This document shows, piece by piece, positions 36,627-45,664 of a stretch of 64,000 bases of DNA. Made by a program: the position numbers and the translations under genes. The first letter of the stretch is position 1, and each line of letters opens with the position of its first letter. The notes beneath the pieces are model-generated. The model did no database searches, was not told the origin of the DNA, and saw only the letters and a list, made by a program, of their open reading frames with translations. Source of the DNA: UBA3775 sp964584255. Its GTDB lineage: Bacteria; Bacillota; Clostridia; Lachnospirales; Lachnospiraceae. Location of the stretch: NCBI GenBank assembly GCA_964584255.1, contig CAZOZM010000004.1, positions 80,919 to 144,918 on the forward strand. The letters are read 5' to 3'.

Positions 36627-37790
36627 CTATTGAAGGACTCTTACTCTAAGCACTCCCTCAACATTTTCGATTGCCTTCTTTGTATCTTCTTCAACTTTTG
36701 CCGCAACATCAAGAACCGAATAAGCATAATCCCCGCGGCTCTTATTGTACATGTTTTCAATGTTAAGTCCGAGTCCTGCAATTGCTGAAGTAAACTGGCT
36801 TAACATATTAGGTATGTTTTTGTGAAGAATACAGATTCTGCAAGGAGTACGTCTTACACCCGCATCAAGTGCCGGATAGTTAACGGAATTAATGATATTT
36901 CCGTTTTCAACATATTCCTTAAGTTCCTTTGCAGCCATTATCGCACAGTTATCTTCGGATTCTTTTGTTGATGCTCCGAGATGAGGCGTTGCAACGGTAT
37001 TTTTCATTCTTACCGTGTTAGGATTTACAAAATCCGTCATATATTTCTTAACCTTACTGCTGTTAAGTGCTTCTGCCATTGCTTCTTCATCCACAAGAAG
37101 ATCTCTTGCATAATTAAGGATTACAACTCCATCCTTCATCATTGAAATTGTATCCCTGTTTATCATCTTTCTTGTATCCTCAAGTAAAGGAACATGAACT
37201 GTTATGTAATCACAGTTTTTAAAGATTTCCTCTCTTGTCTTAACAAGATTTACTTTATGGCTGAGCTTCCATGCATTCTCTACACTGATAAAAGGATCAC
37301 ATCCGTAAACCTGCATTCCGAGTGCTGATGCTGCATTCGCAACCAGAACACCGATTGCACCAAGTCCGATTACGCCGAGCTTCTTTCCTGAAACTTCACA
37401 TCCTGAAAACTGTTTTTTGCTTTTTTCCACTGTTTTTGCAAGATTCTCATCATCTTTGTTATTAAGACCCCAGTTTACACCTCCGACAATGTCTCTTGAG
37501 CCCATAAGTATTCCCGCAATCACGAGTTCCTTAACTGCATTTGCGTTTGCGCCCGGCGTATTAAATACGACAACACCCTTTGCTGCACATGTATCAAGCG
37601 GAATGTTGTTTACACCTGCTCCTGCTCTTGCAACCGCAATAAGATTCTTATTTAATTCAAGTTCGTGCATTGATGCACTTCTTACAAGTGCAATATCCGC
37701 TTCACTGAAATCATCTGTTTTTGTATATTCATTTCCGAGTATTTCAAGTCCTTCAGCCGCAATCGGATTAAGACAATTATATTTTACCAT
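36627..37790 (-). CDS. serA: D-3-phosphoglycerate dehydrogenase with ACT domain
   Basis: First committed step of serine synthesis: 3-phosphoglycerate to 3-phosphohydroxypyruvate with NAD. 387 residues from ATG 37790 (GGAGG five bases upstream). Rossmann motif GLGAIGVLVANAAS, catalytic His in TPHLGAST and substrate-binding Arg in ARAGAGVNNIPLD. A C-terminal ACT domain (about 315-387) suggests feedback by serine. It follows serC by 73 bp. Confidence 0.93.
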   Translation of the reverse strand: MVKYNCLNPIAAEGLEILGNEYTKTDDFSEADIALVRSASMHELELNKNLIAVARAGAGVNNIPLDTCAAKGVVVFNTPGANANAVKELVIAGILMGSRDIVGGVNWGLNNKDDENLAKTVEKSKKQFSGCEVSGKKLGVIGLGAIGVLVANAASALGMQVYGCDPFISVENAWKLSHKVNLVKTREEIFKNCDYITVHVPLLEDTRKMINRDTISMMKDGVVILNYARDLLVDEEAMAEALNSSKVKKYMTDFVNPNTVRMKNTVATPHLGASTKESEDNCAIMAAKELKEYVENGNIINSVNYPALDAGVRRTPCRICILHKNIPNMLSQFTSAIAGLGLNIENMYNKSRGDYAYSVLDVAAKVEEDTKKAIENVEGVLRVRVLQ

Positions 37791-37863
37791 ACTTACCTCC
37801 ACTGCCCTTCATGTACATTTTTATATTGTCATGAAGTTCATAAATTCAAATGGAATATGCAGA

Positions 37864-38949
37864 TTATTTTGTATTTTCTGCTTCAAACTTCTTCATAAAT
37901 TCAACAAGCTTCTCAACACCCTCGATTGGCATTGCATTGTAGATACTTGCTCTCATACCGCCGACACTTCTGTGTCCCTTAAGGTTAACAAAACCTGCAT
38001 CAGCCGCTTCTTTTACGAATTTTGCATCAAGATCCGCATCTCCGGTCACAAAAGGAACATTCATGAGAGAACGTGAGTCAGGCTCCACGGTTCCCTTGAA
38101 GAGCTTTGAAGAATCAAGAAAATCATACAAAATTCCGGCCTTCTTCTCATTCTTTTCTTTCATTGCTGCGAGACCGCCCTGCTTTTTAATCCACTTAAAG
38201 ACCTTTCCGCACATGTAAATACCATAGCATGGAGGAGTATTGTACATACTTCCTGCATCTGCCTGTGTCTTGAACTTAAGCATTGTAGGTGTTCCCGGAA
38301 GAACGTCATCAGTAATAAGATCCTCACGGATAATTGCAATAACCACGCCTGCAGGTCCGATATTTTTCTGTGCTCCGCCGTACATAATCGCATACTTGGT
38401 GATGTCTACCGGCTCACTGAGAAAACAGGAAGAAACATCCGAAACCAAATCTTTTCCTTTCGTATTAGGAAGAGTTTTGAATTTTGTTCCGTAAATTGTA
38501 TTATTTTCGCATATATATACATAGTCCGTATCGTCATCTATCTGAAGATCTGAGCAATCCGGAATGTATGAAAAAGTCTTATCTTCTGAGCTTGCCACCT
38601 TAACTGCATTACCATACTTCTGAGCTTCCTGATAAGCTTTCTTAGCCCACTGACCGGTAACGATATAAGCAGCCTTTTTGTTCTTCATCAGGTTTAAAGG
38701 TACCTGAGCAAACATCATGTGTGCTCCGCCCTGAAGGAATAAAACCTTATAATTATCAGGTATTCCTATAAGTTCTCTGAGATCTGCCTCTGCCTCGTCA
38801 ATAATCGACTGAAAAGCCTTTGAACGATGGCTCATTTCCATAACGGACATGCCTGTACCCTTGTAATCAAGCATCTCTGCGGCAGCCTCCTGTAATACTT
38901 CTTCCGGCAGTACGGCCGGACCGGCTGAAAAGTTATAAACTCTTGCCAT
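37864..38949 (-). CDS. serC: Phosphoserine aminotransferase
   Basis: Second step of serine synthesis, PLP-dependent, fold type I. 361 residues from ATG 38949 (AGGAGG seven bases upstream; the longer frame to 39078 is leader sequence). Opening RVYNFSAGPAVLPEEVL is diagnostic, the PLP lysine lies in GGAQKNIGPAG, and the end contains HRSVGGMRASIYNAMP. serC-serA share the promoter at 39088-39116. Confidence 0.95.
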   Translation of the reverse strand: MARVYNFSAGPAVLPEEVLQEAAAEMLDYKGTGMSVMEMSHRSKAFQSIIDEAEADLRELIGIPDNYKVLFLQGGAHMMFAQVPLNLMKNKKAAYIVTGQWAKKAYQEAQKYGNAVKVASSEDKTFSYIPDCSDLQIDDDTDYVYICENNTIYGTKFKTLPNTKGKDLVSDVSSCFLSEPVDITKYAIMYGGAQKNIGPAGVVIAIIREDLITDDVLPGTPTMLKFKTQADAGSMYNTPPCYGIYMCGKVFKWIKKQGGLAAMKEKNEKKAGILYDFLDSSKLFKGTVEPDSRSLMNVPFVTGDADLDAKFVKEAADAGFVNLKGHRSVGGMRASIYNAMPIEGVEKLVEFMKKFEAENTK

Positions 38950-38954
38950 TTTTC

Positions 38955-39080
38955 TACCTCCTGGAATATATCGATGTCTGCCGGAATTTGCCGGCCTGAC
39001 TGAAAAGTGGCATTTGTACGGAATGTAGACTCTATCGCATACCGTACACCACAGTTGCATAAATATACTGTTACACAACC
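38955..39080 (-). promoter_or_regulatory. Structured serC leader
   Basis: The roughly 130-nt leader contains a seven-base stem TGTACGG/CCGTACA extended by GTGG/CCAC, and a GCCGG/CCGGC hairpin close to the ribosome site. No known serine- or tRNA-sensing element recognised. Confidence 0.35.
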
Positions 39081-39087
39081 GTTTTCA

Positions 39088-39116
39088 AGTATAAAACCAT
39101 AAACCGGGTATGTCAA
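39088..39116 (-). promoter_or_regulatory. serC-serA promoter
   Basis: Perfect TTGACA (39116-39111), 17-base spacer, TATACT (39093-39088). The best sigma-A promoter in the window. Confidence 0.85.
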
Positions 39117-39149
39117 CCCCGGTTTACAACTACTTCCCTTTTTCAGGTG

Positions 39150-39162
39150 CGTCGGTCCGACG
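39150..39162. promoter_or_regulatory. Palindrome upstream of the serC promoter
   Basis: CGTCGG-T-CCGACG, a perfect inverted repeat 34 bases upstream of the serC -35 and in the gap to cotJA. A possible operator. The gap 38950-39372 holds nothing else besides the promoter elements listed. Confidence 0.35.
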
Positions 39163-39336
39163 TTTCTCCTTTTTTAAATTTTTCTGACCTTAAAACCCGA
39201 GTGCAGCAATGTCTGTCAGTATGCAGTTTCTCACATAGAGTATTTCCCTTCATCAGAAACACCCTTCTGCTCTTGATATACTGTCTCGCTGCCGTTTACA
39301 TCTGATATATTATTGAAGTAGCAATTTTAGAACTGC

Positions 39337-39348
39337 CTCATAAAATAT
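39337..39348 (+). promoter_or_regulatory. CTCATAAAATAT motif before cotJA (sporulation sigma -10-like)
   Basis: The same 12 bases occur before cotJB, in both cases ending exactly 25 bases upstream of the first base of the start codon. CATAAAAT resembles the sigma-E -10 and CATAnnnTA the sigma-K -10. No clear -35 partner. Confidence 0.6.
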
Positions 39349-39372
39349 GATAAAGCTTTACGGAGTAAGAAA

Positions 39373-39612
39373 TTGTATTATTCAAGAAATAACACTTACA
39401 GATACGGTGGAAACTTCCAAAACTATAATATGCCCCCATCCAAAAAGCCGGTCTCTGCCGTGCCTCGCCCGGTTTCCGGCGGTTATGATGAAAATTTTAC
39501 AATCGCCATGGCCTATGTTCCATGGCAGATATACAGAGACTTATATGAACCTTGTGACGCACTCTGTCAGGGTACTGTTTTTAAGGAACTCAATCTCGTC
39601 TTCTGCGGATAA
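39373..39612 (+). CDS. cotJA: Spore-coat-associated protein CotJA
   Basis: 79 residues from TTG 39373, with GGAG seven bases upstream and the shared promoter motif at the same distance as in cotJB. The C-terminal block MAYVPWQIYRDLYEPCDALC, then QGTVFKELNLVF, is the CotJA signature. In other spore formers cotJA is directly followed by cotJB and cotJC; here it stands alone, with a strong terminator after it and cotJBC 4.3 kb further on. Expected in the forespore-surrounding coat made by the mother cell. Confidence 0.85.
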   Translation: MYYSRNNTYRYGGNFQNYNMPPSKKPVSAVPRPVSGGYDENFTIAMAYVPWQIYRDLYEPCDALCQGTVFKELNLVFCG

Positions 39613-39684
39613 TTCTGTCACAAGAATCCGGTAGAAATGAATAACTGACTCACTCGTTGGAAATGTGCACCGCCGGGCGCACTC

Positions 39685-39724
39685 AAAAAAACCTCCCTGC
39701 CGGAAAACCCGGCAGGGAGGTTTT
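39685..39724. terminator. Strong bidirectional terminator after cotJA
   Basis: An 18-base arm (A-run, CCTCCCTGCCGG) and its complement around a short loop, with T-runs both ways. It serves cotJA on the plus strand and the lipoprotein gene on the minus strand. Nothing notable in 39725-39846. Confidence 0.92.
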
Positions 39725-39846
39725 AGTTTTCTTATGTATATGTCAGTCAGGTTTTCAGAATCTTTATCTGCTTACAGCTGCAGGTAAAAACCTTTGCGGG
39801 CTGTATGTGAAAACCTGTTATCCGACTGCTTACCGGAACTCACTTA

Positions 39847-41441
39847 TTAGAAAAGAGCATCAATTACATCTTCAGTAGTAATCGAGTCATCATAAGTATA
39901 TACCATTGCTACGAAGCAGTTGTTACCCATTTCCTGACTTCCTAATATGATATAGTAATCATTAGGTTCAGGCTCTACCGTAGCCACATCATATCCTGAA
40001 AGGGTATGTGTATTGTAGCTTCCGTCAGTATAACTGTCTGCATAATATTCCAATGTGCTCTGGTATTCAAAGTCTTCCCAAAGGAAAAGGCTCACTGATA
40101 CATCATCTCCATCAAAGAAGATTGCATCATTATCACATTCAGCATCATAAAATACGGCTTCATCATATGTGAAATCAAAATCTTTACCATTAAGATTTAC
40201 GGAGTATGTGTTACCGCTTAAAGAGAATGCAGCATCTGCTGCCGATTCAGGAACATCATCCTGGTCATCGTCAGTATCATCATCTGTTCCGAAATCAGTA
40301 TCAACGTCTCCCAAAAGGTCTCCCCACTTTGTATTCACGCCTTCAACGATTTCTGCAAGCTCATCCTGATTTTCCATTGCATATTCAACAATATTTGTAA
40401 TAGTTGCAACTTTCTCAGGTGCATCAACCTTTGCATCCTCATCTACATTAAAGCTGTATTCTACTGAAAGCTTCATTTCCATTGTATCATCTGCTGCATC
40501 AATATTGAGTGCATAGGAGAATTCTTCTTCTGAAGCAACTACCTTAAAGCTGCTTGTAACATCAACCTCTTCAAAATCAGATGATTCCATTTCGTCTACT
40601 GACTTCTTAATCTCGTCAAATCCCTCAAAGAGATTAATTTCTGCATCTTCAATTTCGATATCATCAACAGAATCAATCAAGTCCTGAAGTCATCATCAGA
40701 AACTGTTCCGCCCATAAGTTCAGCTGCACTCTTGATATCATCGGACATATCCTCAAGAACATCCTTAAGATATGCCTTGTAATCTACTGAATTAAGAGAC
40801 TCTTCGTATGCTGCAGAAATATCATCCTGATTTTCATCGATATACTTAATTACATTTCTTACAAGCTTCTCATAATCTTCTGCTTCCTTAATTTCGGCAG
40901 TAAATTCAGTACCGTCATCATTAGCCTCTACATCAATGCCGTCAAGTGCTGCATTAATGAAGTCCTTTGAGATTTCCTGAAGTTCTTCTCCTGCCTTTTC
41001 ATCAGTTTCAGGCATTGGAAGTTTATAGTATCCGAATTCTGTTTCAACATCGGATAAAGCTTCAATTACGGTATCAAGGTTGATATAGAAGTAATCACCG
41101 CTTACAACAAATACATCGTCAAGGGAAAGATCTACCTTCTGACCTGCTCCTTCTACAGATACGCTCATGCCGACTGAAGCATCCTTATCTGCAACTGTTC
41201 CTTCTGTTTTTAATTCTACTTTGCCATAATCACCGGCTGAAACCAACGCCTTGAGAACATAATCTCCGCTTGTATAATTACCGGCTGATGCCAAGGCATC
41301 TGCAATTGTGCTGACAGCCTCGCCTTTATCATCGCTGTCCTTCTTCTTTTTGTCATCACTGTCTGACTTTCCACATCCGACAATAGAGAACATCATTGTG
41401 CCTGCAAGGTACATTGCAAGACCACGCTTAAATTTTACCAT
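39847..41441 (-). CDS. Acidic lipoprotein, interrupted by a -1 frameshift
   Basis: Two frames that look like one gene. The 5' part (41441-40677) starts at ATG behind GGAGGA, with a signal peptide and lipobox (MMFSIVGC), and ends SDDDFRT. The 3' part (40680-39847) starts only with TTG, has no ribosome site or signal, and continues the same acidic style. They overlap by four bases; adding one base near 40678-40685 gives a single protein of about 531 residues (1596 bp) with two similar modules. No slippery heptamer is present, so a one-base deletion (real or sequencing) is more likely than programmed frameshifting. Function unknown. Confidence 0.7.
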
Positions 41442-41595
41442 TTTTCCTCCTATCTGCGTAAAACGCAAAGAACAGGTACATTATCTCCTAATATATTTGC
41501 ACCTATTTTGTAATATAACACGGGATTTTTATATATTCAAGAGTCAATACACTCAAAAAATAACTTTTTCCGGGGGATTTTTCGGTAAAAAAGCA

Positions 41596-41625
41596 AAAAG
41601 CAGATGATTTTTTTCATCTGCTTTT
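41596..41625 (-). terminator. Terminator after the GH31 gene
   Basis: AAAAGCAGATGA/TCATCTGCTTTT stem with a T-rich loop, just past the stop at 41633; works on the minus strand. Confidence 0.8.
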
Positions 41626-41632
41626 CACACTG

Positions 41633-43702
41633 TTAATTATATATTTTATAATTCTTACCGTTTCTTATCATTACTGGAATGATATCAATCGGAGCCGGTA
41701 CAGTCACGCTCTGTCCGCCCTCATATACGGTTCCTGTATATGCATCAGTCCACTCAACTCCCTTAGGAAGGTAAAGTGTTCTCTCACTTACTCCTTCTTC
41801 CATAACAGGTGCAACCAGAAGATCCGGTCCGAACATATACTCATCTTCAACTTCCCATGCTTTTTTATCTTCATGGAAATCATAGAATACCGGTCTCATT
41901 ACAGGTGATCCGTTTTCGCTGGCTTCCTTCATGCATTCTCTTATGTAATCACGAAGATTCTCTCGTATAAAGAGATATTTCTTCATTATTTCATAATTCT
42001 TCTCACCAAAACTCCAGACTTCATTATCCTGACCGCTTGTCAGCTGACGAACGCCATTTATGAATTCTTCTTCTCTTTCATGCCAAGGTGATCTTTCACC
42101 ATGCATTCTGAACACAGGGCAGAATGCACTCCATTCAAACCATCTTATAAGAAGCTCTCTGAATTTTTCATCTTCAATATTTCCTCCAAGGAATCCTCCG
42201 ATATCGGATGTCCACCAAGGTATTCCGGCAAGGCACATATTAAGACCTGCCTGAAGCTGTTCTCTCATTGAACGGAATGATGAATAAATGTCACCTGACC
42301 ATGTAAGAACACCGTACTTCTGGCTTCCTGCCCATGCACACCTTACAAGACTCAGTACATCCTCTTCGCCTTCTTTTTTAAGACCGTCATAAAAGCCCTT
42401 TGCATATCCTACCGGATAAACGTTTGAACACTGAAGAGCAGGTCCGGCATAATAACGATAATTATCAAAATCATAAGGGCCGTACTCAGGTTCCGCCTCA
42501 TCAAGCCAGAAGCACTTTATTCCGTACTTATAGTAATTCTCTTTACATCTTTCCCAGACAAATTCCTGTGCTCCCGGATGAGTTGCATCATAGAATACAG
42601 TATTTCCCATCCATGTCATATGGTTCTGGTTTCCACGGTCTGCACTTACGAGATAACCGTTTGCCGCCATTTCACCAAAGTTTTCACTCTTTTCATCAAT
42701 CGTTGGCCAAACTGATACAACGGTTTCTATGCCCATTGATTTAAGTTCTCTGACCATAGCTTCCGGATCCGGCCAGTCTCTTGGCTCAAATTTAAAATCA
42801 CCCTGTCTTGTCCAATGGAAGAAGTCAACGACAATTGCATCCATCGGAAGACCTCTTCTTTTATGTTCTCTTGCCACAGCCAAAAGTTCATCCTGAGTTC
42901 TGTAACGGAGTTTACACTGCCAGTATCCGAGTCCGAATTCAGGCATCATCGGTGTACGACCAGTTGCCGCCGAGTAATTTGCTTCAAGATCTGCCGGAGT
43001 ATCTCCCGCCGTAATAAAATAGTCAAGTTTCTTTGTGCTCTGTGCGAACCACTCTGTCTTGTTCGTTGCAAAAGTTGCGGTTCCGATTGCCGGATTATTC
43101 CAGAAGAAACCGTAACCTCTTGAAGAAATCATAAAAGGAACGCTTGCCTGTGAGTTTCTGTGGGCAAGTTCCAGACATGCACCCTTCTTATTGAGGTTTT
43201 TCTCCTGATACTGACCCATACCAAAGATTTTCTCATCATCATAGGCCTCAAACCTCGCCGTAAGTACATAATCGGTTGTTCCCGGAATCGGCTTTAATTC
43301 CCTTCCGTTTACCCTCAAAGGAACGCAGTATCTGTTGATTCGATCCCTCGTTCTCCAATATTCTTCAGTAAGAACTTCACCTTTATCGTTATAGAAACTT
43401 ATCCAGCCCTCAGGATTTACAACTGCCGATATTTTTCCATTCGTTATTTTCGAATAAATTCCGGTCTGATGATACTGTTTCCATTCTTCTCCTTTATACC
43501 ATGGATCAGTGGTATCTCTTTCCTCAAAAGTAATCTCCGGATTGGTTTCTTCCACTTTTTCCGTAAGTGCCCAATCATTCGGATCCATATGTGCTTCCTT
43601 TGTCATTCTGACACGAAGGGAATCCTTTCCCCACGCTTCTATCCATATGGTTTCTTTGCCGTTAATTATTACGAGTTTTTTTCCTTCACGTTTGGTCTGC
43701 AT
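41633..43702 (-). CDS. GH31 alpha-glycosidase (alpha-xylosidase/alpha-glucosidase type)
   Basis: 689 residues from ATG 43702 (GGAGG five bases upstream), no signal peptide, so cytosolic. An N-terminal beta domain leads to the barrel. The nucleophile Asp is in CFWLDEAEPE and the acid/base Asp in LTWSGDI; also present are FGMGQY, VVDFFHWTRQGDF and WWTSDIGGF. The WTRQGDF motif favours an alpha-xylosidase-like specificity, but glucose-specific relatives cannot be excluded. It probably trims oligosaccharides imported from plant xyloglucan or starch. Confidence 0.88.
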   Translation of the reverse strand: MQTKREGKKLVIINGKETIWIEAWGKDSLRVRMTKEAHMDPNDWALTEKVEETNPEITFEERDTTDPWYKGEEWKQYHQTGIYSKITNGKISAVVNPEGWISFYNDKGEVLTEEYWRTRDRINRYCVPLRVNGRELKPIPGTTDYVLTARFEAYDDEKIFGMGQYQEKNLNKKGACLELAHRNSQASVPFMISSRGYGFFWNNPAIGTATFATNKTEWFAQSTKKLDYFITAGDTPADLEANYSAATGRTPMMPEFGLGYWQCKLRYRTQDELLAVAREHKRRGLPMDAIVVDFFHWTRQGDFKFEPRDWPDPEAMVRELKSMGIETVVSVWPTIDEKSENFGEMAANGYLVSADRGNQNHMTWMGNTVFYDATHPGAQEFVWERCKENYYKYGIKCFWLDEAEPEYGPYDFDNYRYYAGPALQCSNVYPVGYAKGFYDGLKKEGEEDVLSLVRCAWAGSQKYGVLTWSGDIYSSFRSMREQLQAGLNMCLAGIPWWTSDIGGFLGGNIEDEKFRELLIRWFEWSAFCPVFRMHGERSPWHEREEEFINGVRQLTSGQDNEVWSFGEKNYEIMKKYLFIRENLRDYIRECMKEASENGSPVMRPVFYDFHEDKKAWEVEDEYMFGPDLLVAPVMEEGVSERTLYLPKGVEWTDAYTGTVYEGGQSVTVPAPIDIIPVMIRNGKNYKIYN

Positions 43703-43847
43703 AAAAACCTCCAAATCTTATCTCTAAATCAGTTTTTGACATTTATCCCATGTCAAACTGCATTTCTATAATAACCCAAATCAGTTTCATTTACAATAAA
43801 TATTATGACACCATTCCCCATATTTACGGTAACACATATCTTTTTTT

Positions 43848-43859
43848 CTCATAAAATAT
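43848..43859 (+). promoter_or_regulatory. CTCATAAAATAT motif before cotJB
   Basis: Identical to the element before cotJA, at the same 25-base distance to the start codon; a likely mother-cell sigma -10 region. Confidence 0.6.
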
Positions 43860-43883
43860 AAAGAAAATGAAGAGGAATACATT

Positions 43884-44138
43884 ATGCAGTCTCGCGATGA
43901 ATTACTTTATCAAATAACCATGACCGGATTTGTCATGGATGATTTAAGACTTTTTCTCGATACTCATCCGTGCGAAAGCCGTGCCATTGCGCTGTTTAAT
44001 GAAAATGCGGAAAAGTATGAAGCCTTATGTAAGGAATACACAAACAATTATGGCGGATTTAATTCGTACAGTGTAAATAATGATTCCGCAGTATGGCTGT
44101 GGAACAGCTGTCCAATGCCTTGGGAAGGAGAAATGTAG
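43884..44138 (+). CDS. cotJB: Spore coat protein CotJB
   Basis: 84 residues. The conserved ITMTGFVMDDLRLFLDTHP helix, NEYxxxYGG-like KEYTNNYGGFN and the closing WLWNSCPMPWEGEM are CotJB signatures. Its stop and the cotJC start are separated by a single base, so the two are translated together. GAGG lies eight bases before ATG 43884. Confidence 0.92.
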   Translation: MQSRDELLYQITMTGFVMDDLRLFLDTHPCESRAIALFNENAEKYEALCKEYTNNYGGFNSYSVNNDSAVWLWNSCPMPWEGEM

Positions 44139-44139
44139 A

Positions 44140-44757
44140 ATGTGGGTTTATAAAAAAATGCTTCAGTTTCCGGTAAACATTAAGGAAACAAATCCAAAAC
44201 TTGCTCAGCTCATAATTTCACAGTTCGGTGGTCCCGACGGTGAACTCGGTGCTTCAATGCGATACCTGTCTCAAAGGTATGCAATGCCATATAAGGAAGT
44301 CTCCGGTCTCCTTTCAGACATCGCCACTGAAGAACTCGGACACCTTGAAATGGTCGGTGCCGTAGTAATGCAGCTTACAAGAAATCTTACTCCTGAACAG
44401 ATAGCCGCCTCCGGATTTGATAAATATTATGTCGATCATACCCTTGGAATTTATGCCGTGGATGCAAACGGAACTCCTTTTAATGCAACCTGCTTTGCAA
44501 GTAAAGGTGATCCGATTACTGATTTATCAGAAGACATGGCAGCAGAACAGAAGGCAAGAACAACATATGATAATATTTTAAGATTGTGTAAGGACTCTCC
44601 TGACGTATACAATGTCATCAAATTCCTTCGTGAGCGTGAAGTCGTTCACTACCAGCGCTTCGGTGAAGGTTTAAGAATAGTTCAGGATAACCTTGATTCA
44701 TCCAACTACTATATTTGCAATCCGGCTTTTGACAAGAACTGCGGATGCAATAACTGA
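44140..44757 (+). CDS. cotJC: CotJC, manganese-catalase-family spore coat protein
   Basis: 205 residues from ATG 44140 (AGGAG nine bases upstream). Ferritin-like helices with metal-ligand motifs EELGHLEMVG and EREVVHYQRFGE; GGPDGELGASMRYLSQRY is the CotJC hallmark. Manganese catalase-like coat enzyme. A strong terminator follows. Confidence 0.95.
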   Translation: MWVYKKMLQFPVNIKETNPKLAQLIISQFGGPDGELGASMRYLSQRYAMPYKEVSGLLSDIATEELGHLEMVGAVVMQLTRNLTPEQIAASGFDKYYVDHTLGIYAVDANGTPFNATCFASKGDPITDLSEDMAAEQKARTTYDNILRLCKDSPDVYNVIKFLREREVVHYQRFGEGLRIVQDNLDSSNYYICNPAFDKNCGCNN

Positions 44758-44758
44758 C

Positions 44759-44799
44759 AAAAAAACCTGTCTGGTGCCGTCGGCAACAGACAGGTTTTA
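44759..44799. terminator. Bidirectional terminator between cotJC and the CmpB-like gene
   Basis: AAAACCTGTCTG/CAGACAGGTTTT with a 13-base loop, between convergent genes. Confidence 0.92.
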
Positions 44800-44824
44800 T
44801 AATTCAGACATTTTTTTCTTACGA

Positions 44825-45664
44825 TTATCTGTTTTTCTTATTTGCAAAATAATCGGAAATTTCTTCTTTCATGTCGTCAAGCTTCTCTGCGGTATTCTCT
44901 ATGGCTTCCTTTATGTTTTCGAGTCGTGCCGCTTCACGCTTTGAATACTCTTTTACAAGTTCTGCAAGCGTATGTTTATCCGTTTTAAGTGCGAGAATGA
45001 AATGACCTTTATGAACTTCACGCTCATTTATTATTCTTGCATGTCTCTTAAGTTCCTCAATTCTGACCTTAATGTCATTTTCTGCTGCGTAGGCCCTAAT
45101 CTTGGAAAGGATTCTGAATGAGTAACATAAGTCAATTATAAACACACCGTAAAACATACCTATAAAAAATGAAAAAGCAAGGTTTTCGGCAAGCCAGTAC
45201 AGAGATTTCAAGATTCGCGGATGAATACAAAAGTAATAAAATGCACTTAATAACATCCAAAAGAAAGTATATTTAGGGCAGATTATTCCTTTTATGTTTC
45301 CCCACTCATTATCATAATCCCACAGCTTAACATTCATGCCTTTTATGAATATAAGCCCGGCAAAATATTCGATAACGGTAATTACGATTCCCATCAGTAT
45401 GAACAGAATCAGTTTCTTCATCCACAGTTCACTCACAAAATTAACCGGTATGTACGAAAGAAGGAACATTGCCACCAGACTACAACCGTAGAGCGGCAGG
45501 CACGGTCCTACCAAAAAGCCGGGATTAATCCACTTTCTCTCAGGATTCGCCGATGAAATGAACCTTCTGTAGAACAGCTCCAGCGTCCATCCTATCATGC
45601 TTCCGACTGAGAATAAAAATGCAACAATCAAAAAAATAATCATTAAAGACACATCTCCAATCAC
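44825..45664 (-). CDS. CmpB-type membrane protein (putative ABC-transporter type IV family)
   Basis: 279 residues. About five transmembrane helices (10-200) with the family markers GWTLELFYRRF, WINPGFLVGPCLPLYG and VIEYFAG; then a long helical, charged cytosolic tail that could coil. It begins with GTG 45664, whose G is the last base of the GGDEF gene stop (TAGTG), so the two are translationally coupled. Function is unproven; the family is often annotated as a transporter permease without evidence. Confidence 0.78.
   Translation of the reverse strand: MIGDVSLMIIFLIVAFLFSVGSMIGWTLELFYRRFISSANPERKWINPGFLVGPCLPLYGCSLVAMFLLSYIPVNFVSELWMKKLILFILMGIVITVIEYFAGLIFIKGMNVKLWDYDNEWGNIKGIICPKYTFFWMLLSAFYYFCIHPRILKSLYWLAENLAFSFFIGMFYGVFIIDLCYSFRILSKIRAYAAENDIKVRIEELKRHARIINEREVHKGHFILALKTDKHTLAELVKEYSKREAARLENIKEAIENTAEKLDDMKEEISDYFANKKNR

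Noticed and set aside
40660..40700. Programmed -1 frameshift in the acidic lipoprotein gene
   Set aside because: No slippery heptamer, no obvious downstream pseudoknot; a one-base deletion fits better.
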